Positions 7,921-16,219 of a stretch of 64,000 bases of DNA are shown here, piece by piece. The number at the start of each line of letters is the position of its first letter. Within the stretch, counting starts at the first letter, position 1. The translations under genes and the position numbers were made by a program. The notes beneath the pieces are model-generated. The model ran no database searches, was not told where the DNA came from, and worked only from the letters and a program-made list of their open reading frames with translations. This DNA comes from Methylobacterium jeotgali (GTDB taxonomy: Bacteria; Pseudomonadota; Alphaproteobacteria; Rhizobiales; Beijerinckiaceae), in the NCBI RefSeq assembly GCF_022179345.1, contig NZ_BPQR01000035.1:23205-87204 (forward strand). The letters run 5' to 3'.

Positions 7921-8994
7921 GTGGCGAGCGCGAACGACACCATCGAGACCGATTTTCATGCCGGCGCCCCGCGCGTCGACGAGGCCTATGCCTTCGAGAT
8001 CCGCTCGGGGCTCTATCTCGGGCTGACCCACGCGGTCGCCGAGGGCCGGCACCTGTTCGGCAGCGGCGAGGATTGCGACCTCGTGCTCCTGGAGCCGGGT
8101 CTCGCCACCACCCACGCCGCGATCGTCCTTGAGGGCGACACCATCCGCGTCGAGGGCCTGGCCGAGGGCGTCGCCGTCGAGGGCGCCGGGCTCGTGCCGC
8201 CGGGCGCCGCCCGCACCGTGCGGCTGCCGGCCGTGGTCCGGATCGGGCCGGTCGAGACCGCCTGGCGCGGGTCCGGGGCCGCCGAGGAGGCGCCCGCGCC
8301 GCAGGCCGCGCTGCCCGCCTGGCGCCGGTTCCTGCAGCGGCCGGCGATGCCCGGCATCGCCGCGGCCGGGTTCCTGGCCGCCACCCTCTTCCTCACCGTC
8401 GCCAAGCCCATCGCCGACGCGGCCTCCCTCGCGGAGGGCGCCCGCGGGGCCGTCTCGGCGGTGCCCGAGGCCGCGACGCCCGCCACGCTCTCCGCGCCGT
8501 CACCGGCGAGGGAGGCGGTTCCGGGTCCGAACGAGGGTCCGGTCAAGGGCGCCCCCAAGGAGGCCAAGGATATCGGCCGAACGGCTCCGGCGCCGTCCCA
8601 GCGCAGCCTGGAGACCGCCACCGCCTCGCTTCGGGCGGCCGTCGAGGGCGCCGGGCTCCTCAACGTCCACCTCTCCTCCAGCGGCGGCGCCGTCAGCGCC
8701 AGCGGGACCGTCGAGCCGGCCCAGGCCCGGCGGTGGGAGGCGCTCCAGAAGGAGTTCGACGAACGCTTCGTCGGCGAGGTCACCCTCGTCAACAGCGTCG
8801 CCGTCAAGGCCGAGAAGCTGCCCGCCTCCCTCGGCATCGAGGGCGTGTGGCGGGGGCCGCAGCCCTACATCGTGGTGCGCGGGCAGCGCTACCTCGTCGG
8901 CGCCGTCGTCGACGGCGGCTGGGCGATCCGGGGCATCGAGGCCGACCGGGTGATGCTGGAGCGCGAGGGCCGCCTCGTCGCCATGCGCTTCTGA
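7921..8994 (+). CDS. sctD: T3SS inner-membrane ring protein SctD (Y4yQ-like)
   Basis: A 357-residue bitopic protein. The first 120 residues form an FHA-like cytoplasmic domain (RSGLYLGLTHAVAEGRHLFG, CDLVLLEPGLATTHAAIVL), one membrane helix lies at about residues 143-160 (PGIAAAGFLAATLFLTVA), a Pro/Ala linker follows, and the periplasmic end carries a BON/ring-building-like domain (VHLSSSGGAVSASGTVEP). This is the layout of SctD, which encircles SctJ. The GTG at 7921 was preferred because GAGGGG lies seven bases upstream; ATG 7906 and 7870 are alternatives, the latter inside a hairpin. Confidence 0.85.
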   Translation: MASANDTIETDFHAGAPRVDEAYAFEIRSGLYLGLTHAVAEGRHLFGSGEDCDLVLLEPGLATTHAAIVLEGDTIRVEGLAEGVAVEGAGLVPPGAARTVRLPAVVRIGPVETAWRGSGAAEEAPAPQAALPAWRRFLQRPAMPGIAAAGFLAATLFLTVAKPIADAASLAEGARGAVSAVPEAATPATLSAPSPAREAVPGPNEGPVKGAPKEAKDIGRTAPAPSQRSLETATASLRAAVEGAGLLNVHLSSSGGAVSASGTVEPAQARRWEALQKEFDERFVGEVTLVNSVAVKAEKLPASLGIEGVWRGPQPYIVVRGQRYLVGAVVDGGWAIRGIEADRVMLEREGRLVAMRF

Positions 8995-9056
8995 ACCCCG
9001 CCGCCTCCCGAAACCGACCGGCCCGCTGACCCGCGCGCCGACTGGAAGGACGCATC

Positions 9057-9611
9057 ATGGCCCGCCTGCGCCGCTCGCCCGTCTCCACCGGGACCACCCC
9101 GCCCGCCGCTCCGCCCCCGGCCGGGGCAGACGGGCTCGGCCGCGATCCGCGCGCCGACGGTCTCGATCCGCGGGCCCGGCTCGACGGGGCGGCACCCCTC
9201 GGCGAGCGCGGCGGCCGCGGCAGCGAGGCCGTTGGCCAGGGGCCGGGCGAGGAGGGTGTCGAGCTCGACGCGGCGATCGACGCCATGCTCGCCGCCGGCG
9301 GCGTCGATGCGGTGACGCGGGTGCGCCTCAGCGAGGCCCGCCGGGCCATCGCGGAGGCCGGCGCCGGCGAGGCGGAGGTCTTCGAGGGCGCGAGCCTGTC
9401 GCGCTCCCTGTTCCGCTTCGTGATGCCCCGCCTGCACCACCCGGAGGTGCTGCGCGGCGACCGCCACCGGGCGCTGTTGGAGGGCCTCGCCGAGGGGCTC
9501 GCCGCCGAGAGCGACGACGGCATCGTGCGCGAGGGCGCCCTCGTGGTCCACCGCGAGCTGCGCCGCCTCGCGATGCTGCGCGCCAGCCGAAACGCGCTGA
9601 TCGAGGGATGA
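9057..9611 (+). CDS. T3SS protein, YscX-like (SctX candidate)
   Basis: A 184-residue protein with a Pro/Gly-rich first 65 residues and a helical remainder. Its end (SLFRFVMPRLHHPEVLRGDR, LLEGLAEGLAAES, ELRRLAMLRASRNALIEG) has the spacing and character of the C-terminal half of YscX, a small early substrate that works with YscY and SctV. GGAAGGA precedes the ATG by six bases and the stop overlaps the next gene. In Ysc-type systems yscX-yscY-sctV are consecutive, the order seen here. I cannot test the similarity without an alignment, so the name is tentative. Confidence 0.5.
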   Translation: MARLRRSPVSTGTTPPAAPPPAGADGLGRDPRADGLDPRARLDGAAPLGERGGRGSEAVGQGPGEEGVELDAAIDAMLAAGGVDAVTRVRLSEARRAIAEAGAGEAEVFEGASLSRSLFRFVMPRLHHPEVLRGDRHRALLEGLAEGLAAESDDGIVREGALVVHRELRRLAMLRASRNALIEG

Positions 9612-9616
9612 CGGCC

Positions 9617-10096
9617 ATGCTCGACCCGAAATCCGATCCCCCGCTCGATCCGGCGGACGATCTTTCCGGAGACGCGGCGGTCGCCCTGCCCGTGCCGGCC
9701 CTCGCGACCGTCGCGATGCCCGCGCTCGCCGGCCGCCACCGGCCGCTGATCGCCCGCGAGCAGCGCGACCTTCTCTGCGCGCTCGCCTACGTCGCCCTCG
9801 GCGTCGGCGATTCCGCCCAGGCCGTGACGCTGCTCGGCCTCGTCCTTCGCGAGGCTCCCGATGATGCCGGCGTGCTCCGCCTTCTCGCCTACGCCCTGGT
9901 CGAGGCCGGCAGCGGCGCCCAGGCGCTCGCGGCGCTCGACCGTCTGGAGCGGATCGAGCCGGCGCAGGCCCCGCCGATGCTGCTGCTGCGCAGCCAGGCC
10001 CTGCGCCTCGCCGGCCGGCTCGACGAGGGCCGCGCCGTGTTCCGCCGCTTCGTCGAGACCCGCCAGACCGCGCCCGCCGAGGAGACCCGCCGATGA
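9617..10096 (+). CDS. TPR protein, YscY-like T3SS chaperone (Y4yS-like)
   Basis: A 159-residue protein with a disordered first 40 residues and then at least three tetratricopeptide-like helical pairs (LLCALAYVALGVGDSAQAVT, LRLLAYALVEAGSGAQALAA, LLRSQALRLAGRLDEGRAVF). YscY and the rhizobial Y4yS are small TPR proteins beside sctV; YscY is the chaperone of YscX and touches SctV. ATG 9617 has GAGGG nine bases upstream; the earlier ATG at 9608 overlaps the preceding stop as ATGA and is also usable. The stop overlaps the sctV start (ATGA). Confidence 0.68.
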   Translation: MLDPKSDPPLDPADDLSGDAAVALPVPALATVAMPALAGRHRPLIAREQRDLLCALAYVALGVGDSAQAVTLLGLVLREAPDDAGVLRLLAYALVEAGSGAQALAALDRLERIEPAQAPPMLLLRSQALRLAGRLDEGRAVFRRFVETRQTAPAEETRR

Positions 10097-12255
10097 CCGA
10101 CGCCCTCGGCACCGCCCGGACCTTCCTGCGCCGCCTGCCCGCGAGCCCCGACATCGCGGTGGCCCTCGTCGTCGTGCTCGCCGTGGCGATGATGGTGCTG
10201 CCGATGCCGCACGTCCTCGTCGACGCGCTGATCGCCTTCAACCTCGGCTTCGCGGTGCTGCTGCTGATGGTGGCGCTCTACGTGGTGAGCCCGCTCTCCT
10301 TCTCGACCCTGCCGGGGATCATCCTGATCTCGACGGTGTTCCGGCTGGCGCTGACCATCACCACCGCCCGCCTGATCCTCGCCGAGGGCGATGCCGGCGA
10401 CATCATCCGCACCTTCGGCGAGTTCGTGATCTCGGGGAACCTGATCGTCGGCCTCGTGGTGTTCCTCATCATCACGCTCGTGCAGTTCATCGTCATCGCC
10501 AAGGGCGCCGAGCGGGTCGCCGAGGTCGGCGCCCGCTTCACCCTCGACGCGCTGCCCGGCAAGCAGATGGCGATCGACGCCGAGCTGCGGAACGGCGACA
10601 TCGACCAGGCCCAGGCCAAGGCCCGCCGGAACACCCTGGAGCGGGAGAGCCAGCTCTACGGCGCCATGGACGGCGCCATGAAGTTCGTAAAGGGCGACGC
10701 CATCGCCGGGCTCGTCGTCATCGCCGTCAACATGATCGGCGGGCTGGCCATCGGCACCCTCGTGCGGGGGATGCCGATCGGGCAGGCGCTCCACGAGTAC
10801 ACCCTGCTCTCGATCGGCGATGCGCTGATCTCGCAGATCCCGGCGCTGCTGCTCTCGCTGACCGCCGGCACCATCGTCACCCGCGTCACCGGCGGGCGCG
10901 ACATCGGCCTCGGCCGCGACATCGCCGAGCAGCTCGTCTCAGACCCCCGGGCGCTCCGCCTCGCCGCCGCCGTGCTGCTCGGCATGGCCGCGATCCCGGG
11001 CTTTCCCGCCCCGATCTTCCTGGTGCTGGCCGCGGCCTTCGCGGCGGCGAGCTTCCGGCGCAAGCCGGAGCCGGCTGCGGAAGTGGCCGGCGAGGCCACG
11101 GCCGAGGAGCAGGAATCCGCCCGCGCCCGCAAGCCGGCCCTTCCCGCCGAGGCGGTGCCGGTCATGCTCGTGCTCGCGCCCGGCCTGCTGGAGCGGCTCG
11201 ACGCGGGCGCGCTCGCCAAGGGCATCGCCCGCATCCGCTCCGGCGTCTCGACGGATCTCGGCGTGCTCATCCCCGAGGTCGGCACCGGGGTCGACCCGCA
11301 GCTCGGCGAGGGCGAGTTCCGCCTCGACGTCGAGGGCGTGCCGGTCGATGCCGGCCATATCCGCCCCACGCTGCTCGTCCTCGACGACGACGTGGCGAAC
11401 CTCGAGCTCGCCGGCATCCCCTACACGACCGAGGACGGCGCCGGCGCGCCGGTCTGGATCGAGGCCGAGCACCGCCCGGCGCTCCGCGAGGCCGGCATCG
11501 GCCATCTCGACGCGGGCGAGCTGGTCGCCGCGCGCCTGCGGGCCGTGCTGATGCGCTACACCGGCCGCTTCGTCGGCATCCAGGAGACCCGCGCCCTGCT
11601 GGCGCGGATGGAGACGGGCTACGCCGACCTCGTCAAGGAGGTGCTGCGCTCGGTCCCCGTGCCGCGGATCGCCGAGGTGCTGCGCCGCCTGCTCGAGGAG
11701 GGCATCCCGATGCGCAACACGCGCATCCTGCTCGAGGCGCTGGCCGAATGGGGCGAGCGCGAGCAGAACCCGATGCTGCTCACCGAGTACGTGCGCTCGG
11801 GCCTCAAGCGCCAGATCTGCCACCGGCATGCCAACGCCCACAAGGTCGTGGCCGCCTACGTGCTGGAGCGGGAGGCGGAGGAGGCCGTCCGCGCGGCGGT
11901 GCGCGACACCGCCGTCGGCCCCTACCTCGTCCTCGACGAGCGCCCCTCCGAGGCGCTGCTCTCGCAGATGCGGCGTATCCAGGAGAATGCCGGCCCCCGC
12001 GGGGCGGCGGGCGAGGCCGGGCGGCCGGTGCTGCTCGCGTCCATGGACATCCGCCGCTTCGTGCGTGGCTTCCTCGCCCGCAACGGCGTCGACATCCCGG
12101 TGCTGTCCTACCAGGATCTCGCCGACGAGTTCACGGTGCAGCCGGTCGGCTCGATCAGCCTGCAGCGGGGCCAGGCCAAGGCCGCATCCCCGGCGCGCAC
12201 CCCCGTCTCGCCACCCCGCGAGACCGTCCGCGACGCCGCGCTCGCCGCCGGCTGA
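10093..12255 (+). CDS. sctV: T3SS export gate protein SctV (RhcV)
   Basis: A 720-residue member of the FHIPEP (FlhA/SctV) family. About eight membrane helices fill the first 330 residues, with family hallmarks FNLGFAVLLLMVALYV, TLPGIILISTVFRLALTI, FVIVIAKGAERVAEV-type segments and RFTLDALPGKQMAIDAE (about residue 155). A soluble export-gate ring domain fills the rest. SctV forms the nonameric cytoplasmic ring that selects substrates. The gene starts inside the previous stop codon (ATGA) and closes the conserved machinery; two secreted-protein-type genes follow. Confidence 0.97.
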   Translation: MTDALGTARTFLRRLPASPDIAVALVVVLAVAMMVLPMPHVLVDALIAFNLGFAVLLLMVALYVVSPLSFSTLPGIILISTVFRLALTITTARLILAEGDAGDIIRTFGEFVISGNLIVGLVVFLIITLVQFIVIAKGAERVAEVGARFTLDALPGKQMAIDAELRNGDIDQAQAKARRNTLERESQLYGAMDGAMKFVKGDAIAGLVVIAVNMIGGLAIGTLVRGMPIGQALHEYTLLSIGDALISQIPALLLSLTAGTIVTRVTGGRDIGLGRDIAEQLVSDPRALRLAAAVLLGMAAIPGFPAPIFLVLAAAFAAASFRRKPEPAAEVAGEATAEEQESARARKPALPAEAVPVMLVLAPGLLERLDAGALAKGIARIRSGVSTDLGVLIPEVGTGVDPQLGEGEFRLDVEGVPVDAGHIRPTLLVLDDDVANLELAGIPYTTEDGAGAPVWIEAEHRPALREAGIGHLDAGELVAARLRAVLMRYTGRFVGIQETRALLARMETGYADLVKEVLRSVPVPRIAEVLRRLLEEGIPMRNTRILLEALAEWGEREQNPMLLTEYVRSGLKRQICHRHANAHKVVAAYVLEREAEEAVRAAVRDTAVGPYLVLDERPSEALLSQMRRIQENAGPRGAAGEAGRPVLLASMDIRRFVRGFLARNGVDIPVLSYQDLADEFTVQPVGSISLQRGQAKAASPARTPVSPPRETVRDAALAAG

Positions 12256-12313
12256 ACTCCGCCTTTCCTGACGCCGCACGGGGCGAGGCCCCGAACCGAC
12301 GAGGAGACACGCG

Positions 12314-15300
12314 ATGGCCTCCACCGCCTCCGTCGCCCCGCAGAAGCCCCCCGCTCCGCCGCCGCAGCCCCAGAAGCCGGCGCCCGAGGCGCAGCGCTTC
12401 CCCGGCCCGCCGGCCGAGCAGACCACGGCTGAGCAGGCCAAGGCGGATCCGGCCAAGGCCGGTCCGGTCGAGACCGCGGCCGCCGCGGCGCCCCAGGCCC
12501 GGCCCGCCAACGAGAACGCGCCTCAGGCCGCCGCGCCCGAGGCTCCGGCCTCCCCCGCCCCGGAGCCGGTGGCGCCGGAGCGGGCGCGGCAGATCGCCGA
12601 CTGGGCGGCGAACCGGTCCGACCACAGTGGCGGCTTCCTCGGCTTCGGCGGCACGGATTCGAGCGAGAAGACCCGCGACGCGCTGACCGGCCGCTCCGAG
12701 CTCGGCCCGATGAGCGCCGGCGAGCAGCGCGTCCTCGCCGACCGGATGATCGAGCGCTGGGAGGCGGGCAAGGGCGATGGCGCCTCGGGCCCCGCCCGGC
12801 TCGTGGAGGCTCTGAGCGACGCGCCCGAGAGCCGCGCCCTCCTCGGCGAGCGCCTGGCCTCGCGGGCGGCGGCGATCGACCGCGACACCCCCTTCGACCC
12901 CGCCAAGCCCGACGAGAACTGGGGCGAGCGCCTGCGCGCGGGCAGCTACGCCCGCCAGGCGGTCGCGGCGGCGGGCCCCGCCGACGACCCGGCCGCGAAG
13001 GGGCGTCTCGCGGCCACCGTGACGGCCCTCGGACCCGAGGCGGCCGGCGGCTTCGCCAACGCCCTCGCCGCCGACGGGATCGGCCTCTACGCGCCCGGCG
13101 GCAGCGACCTCGCCCGGACCCTCGACGCGTCGGCCACCGCCGCGCCCGATGCCCGGGCGGCCTTCGTGCAGAACGCCTTCGCCCGCACCGACGCGAGCCG
13201 CTACGCCGAGCCCGATCTCCAGAGGGCCATGGCCGGGGCGCTCGCGCGGGAATGGAATCCGGACGACCCGGCGGCGGCCGGTCGCGACGCGGAGCGGCTC
13301 TCCGGCATCCTCGCCACCGACCAGGGCCGGCGCCTGCTCGGGGCCGGGGGCGAGGACGGACCGTCGCTGGAGACCCGCGTCAACGCGCTGGCGACGGTGC
13401 GCGCCGACCCGTCGATCACCGGCGACGTCCTCAAGCGCACCGACGATCCCTGGACGAATCCGGCGGTGATCGCGCCGAGCGCCCAGGCGAGCGCCCGGCA
13501 GTATCTCGACAACCGGGGCGACGCCCCCGTCGCGCTGTCGGGGAGCGACCTCGACAACACCGTCGGCACGGCGATGGGGCTGCCCCCCGCTCTGCCGCCG
13601 GGCACCGACCCGGCGCAGGCCGAGGCGGCGGCGGCGCGGGGGCAGTTCAGCTACTTCGCCACGGGCGACTCGGCCGAGCCGGTCAAGGCCGTCGCCGACC
13701 AGATCCGCGCGGTGGCCGGCGACGGCCCGGCGAACGTGACGGTCCTGCCCGTCACCTATTCCGACGGCAAGACCGGGCCGGTGCAGCTGCCTCTGTTCCG
13801 GGTCTCCGATCCGTCGGGAGCCGAGCGCTTCGTCGACAACACCGGCCGGCGCTACGACAGCTTCGAGGACTGGCGCACCAACAACGTGCTGCCGCCGGGC
13901 ACGCAGGTCTATCCGGAGAACGGGCACCTCGCGGCCGGGCCGGACGGGCGCGTGGCGCTCGGCCAGGAGAACACGCCGAAGACCGTCGACACGTTCGGCG
14001 AGCATCTCACCTCGGTCGTGGACAAGGTGGCCCTCGTCGGCGGCATCGTCGCCGGCGGCGTGCTCATCGTCGGCACCGGCGGTCTCGCGACGCCGGTCGT
14101 GGCGGGAGCCGCCGCCGTCGCGGTGGGCGCGGGCGCCTGGGGCGCCTATCGCAGCGGCAGCGAGCTCGTGGATCGCGGGCAGCACGGCCAGTCGCTGAAT
14201 CCGATCACCGACGCGGACGCCCGCGGCCTCTGGCTGAACCTCGGGGCGAGCGTCGCCTCGGTCGGCGCCTTCGGCAGCGCCGCGCGCCTCGCCCAGCTCG
14301 GCCAGGCGGGCCGCGCCGTGGCGCCGCTTGAGGCCTCGCTTCACGGCTACGTCCAGGCGGGCTCCTTCGCCCTCGACACCGCGGCGGTCGCCGACCAGGG
14401 GGTGAGCACCGCCCGCAACTGGGACCGGATGAGCGGGGAGGAGCGGGCCACCTCGATCCTCCAGATGGGCTTCTGGGGCGTCGGGGCCGGCGTCGGCATG
14501 CGGGCGTCCGGCACTCGCAACCCCGGCGACATGTTCAACCCGATCACGGTCCGCGACAACATCCTGGCGGCGAACCGGCCCCCGGTCTCGGCCGATCCGG
14601 CGCTCGCGGGTGACGCCGTCAAGATCGACTTCGACCCGGCGTCCGGCGTCGTCCGCGGCATCCGCCACGGGCCTGAGGCGACGCCGGCCGACATCGATCT
14701 CCACGCCCGCACCGCGGAGGGCATCCAGCGCAGCCTCACCCTGGAGGGGCAGGTCGCCCGCCTGTTCTCGGGGCGGAACGATCCGCCGCCCGGCAGCGTC
14801 GGCTGGGCGGCGCGCCAGGACATCGCCAAGGTCCGCGAGCGCCTCGACACGCGCCTGCGTGAGCTCGATGCCCCCGGTCTGACGCCCGAGCGGCGCGCCG
14901 AGATCGAGCACGCCAACGGGGTCGACCGCGCCCATCTCGACGCGCTCTCCGGCGAGGTCTCCTCCTTCGCCCGCGATCCCGACGCGGCGACGATCGACGC
15001 CCGCAACAGCAAGCGCAAGCGCGTGGAGGACGGTGCCGGCCCGGCCCCGAAGCGGAGCGGCGGCTACGACATCGAGGCGGAGCGCGCCAAGCTCCCGGTC
15101 GGCGAGACCACGCGGGAGGTCGGCGGCAACCGCGTGACCTACACCGTCAACGCCGAGCACAACCCGACCCAGGTCGACCTCTACCTGACCGAGATTCCGC
15201 CGAGCAAGAAGCGCTCCTCCGAGGAGAACCGGATGACCGCCGAGGTCGGCCGCTCCGGCGGCCGCGGGCGCGACACCCGCGAGGAGCGCGACAATGGCGG

Positions 15301-15700
15301 CCACATCGCCGGCTTCCAGTTCCTCCACGAGCAGGGTCTGATCAACCAGTTCCCGCAGAACGAGGATTTCAACCAGCGCGTCTTCAACGAGATCGACGGC
15401 GAGGTCCGCCAGTGGGTCGAGCAGGGCGCGCATGTCCACACCCGCTTCACGATCGGCGACGGCGACACGCCCGAGACCCGGACCTGGGGCGGCAAGCGCC
15501 CGAGCCACGTCACCGTCCAGTACGAGGTCACCGACCCCAAGACCGGCGAAGTGATCTACAGGACCGACGTGGCCCGGTTCGAGAACGAGGCCGGCCAGGA
15601 GTTCGACGGCTACAAGGACGGCCTGATCGAGGCGGGGGGCAACCCGAACGCCAAGATCGACGTTGCCGCCCGGATGCGCGAGGCCCTCGGCCTGGAGTAG
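12314..15700 (+). CDS. Large T3SS-linked effector with C-terminal nuclease toxin domain and NLS-like motif
   Basis: A 1128-residue protein without signal peptide. Residues 1-90 are Pro/Ala-rich, as in T3SS substrates. Residues about 90-540 recall DUF4781 proteins of T3SS bacteria (GPVQLPLFRVSD, FVDNTGRRYDSFEDW). A hydrophobic stretch occupies about 571-612. A basic bipartite cluster K900-R-K-R ... P912-K-R resembles a nuclear localisation signal. The end (about 920-1128) looks like a DNA/RNA non-specific endonuclease of the toxin type: GGH with H997, then PQN (N1016), N1020 and E1026. GAGGAG precedes the ATG. It is 58 bases after sctV and is followed by an immunity-like gene, as in the Bacillus YeeF-YezG pair. 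Activity and secretion are inferred. Confidence 0.75.
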   Translation: MASTASVAPQKPPAPPPQPQKPAPEAQRFPGPPAEQTTAEQAKADPAKAGPVETAAAAAPQARPANENAPQAAAPEAPASPAPEPVAPERARQIADWAANRSDHSGGFLGFGGTDSSEKTRDALTGRSELGPMSAGEQRVLADRMIERWEAGKGDGASGPARLVEALSDAPESRALLGERLASRAAAIDRDTPFDPAKPDENWGERLRAGSYARQAVAAAGPADDPAAKGRLAATVTALGPEAAGGFANALAADGIGLYAPGGSDLARTLDASATAAPDARAAFVQNAFARTDASRYAEPDLQRAMAGALAREWNPDDPAAAGRDAERLSGILATDQGRRLLGAGGEDGPSLETRVNALATVRADPSITGDVLKRTDDPWTNPAVIAPSAQASARQYLDNRGDAPVALSGSDLDNTVGTAMGLPPALPPGTDPAQAEAAAARGQFSYFATGDSAEPVKAVADQIRAVAGDGPANVTVLPVTYSDGKTGPVQLPLFRVSDPSGAERFVDNTGRRYDSFEDWRTNNVLPPGTQVYPENGHLAAGPDGRVALGQENTPKTVDTFGEHLTSVVDKVALVGGIVAGGVLIVGTGGLATPVVAGAAAVAVGAGAWGAYRSGSELVDRGQHGQSLNPITDADARGLWLNLGASVASVGAFGSAARLAQLGQAGRAVAPLEASLHGYVQAGSFALDTAAVADQGVSTARNWDRMSGEERATSILQMGFWGVGAGVGMRASGTRNPGDMFNPITVRDNILAANRPPVSADPALAGDAVKIDFDPASGVVRGIRHGPEATPADIDLHARTAEGIQRSLTLEGQVARLFSGRNDPPPGSVGWAARQDIAKVRERLDTRLRELDAPGLTPERRAEIEHANGVDRAHLDALSGEVSSFARDPDAATIDARNSKRKRVEDGAGPAPKRSGGYDIEAERAKLPVGETTREVGGNRVTYTVNAEHNPTQVDLYLTEIPPSKKRSSEENRMTAEVGRSGGRGRDTREERDNGGHIAGFQFLHEQGLINQFPQNEDFNQRVFNEIDGEVRQWVEQGAHVHTRFTIGDGDTPETRTWGGKRPSHVTVQYEVTDPKTGEVIYRTDVARFENEAGQEFDGYKDGLIEAGGNPNAKIDVAARMREALGLE

Positions 15701-15733
15701 CGGCCGCGGCGGCTGGAACGGAGGGAGACGGGC

Positions 15734-16123
15734 TTGAGCGAGCAAGGCACCATCGAGGCGCTGCATCACGAGATCGGCCGGCTCATCGTCCACGACGAGG
15801 CCTTCCTGGAGCTGCCCTGGACGAGCCTCGCCCTCGTGGCGACGATGCGCGACGAGACCACCGTGCAGCTCCACGGCTACGCCTATCTCGAGGACGGCAA
15901 GACGGAGGCGGTGACGCCGCGTGCCTCGACGGTGGCGCAGCGCTTCGTCGAGCTGCACCACGCCGCGCGCGAGCGCGACCCCCGGCCCTGGAAGGCGGCC
16001 CTCGTGCAGATCTGGCGCTCGAGCGCGAAGGTGAGCTTCTTCTTCGAGTACGACGACGCGGCGCGCTGGAAGGTGACGCCCCTCAACTACCAGACGATGC
16101 GCGAGGAGCTGCGGCCGAAATAG
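15734..16123 (+). CDS. YezG/DUF600-like immunity protein, partner of the nuclease effector
   Basis: A 129-residue acidic cytoplasmic protein. A helical start is followed by beta-rich segments and a conserved-looking end: WKAALVQIWRSSAKVSFFFE then YDDAARWKVTPLN. This matches the style of YezG (DUF600) immunity proteins, which neutralise the nuclease ends of LXG toxins. It lies 33 bases after the nuclease gene. The start appears to be TTG at 15734 with GGAGGGAGA upstream; no ATG or GTG gives a better start. Weak TTG translation of an immunity gene is unusual and worth confirming. Confidence 0.65.
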   Translation: MSEQGTIEALHHEIGRLIVHDEAFLELPWTSLALVATMRDETTVQLHGYAYLEDGKTEAVTPRASTVAQRFVELHHAARERDPRPWKAALVQIWRSSAKVSFFFEYDDAARWKVTPLNYQTMREELRPK

Positions 16124-16177
16124 CCGGGGAGGTCGCCACGCCGGCCGCGCGAACGACCCGGTTCCGTCACCCGGAAA

Positions 16178-16198
16178 GGACCGTCCCCACGGCGGTCC
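16178..16198. terminator. Possible terminator between convergent genes
   Basis: GGACCG and CGGTCC form a 6-bp stem around nine bases in the 96-base gap between the immunity gene (+) and the response regulator (-). No T run. Low confidence. Confidence 0.25.
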
Positions 16199-16219
16199 TC
16201 GACCTGTCGGTGGTGCCCC

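Noticed and set aside
12155..15961. A 1268-codon minus-strand open frame opposite the nuclease effector
   Set aside because: Antisense shadow with Val/Leu/Arg-rich low-complexity text and no recognisable domain; the plus strand encodes a clear nuclease domain with a good ribosome binding site.
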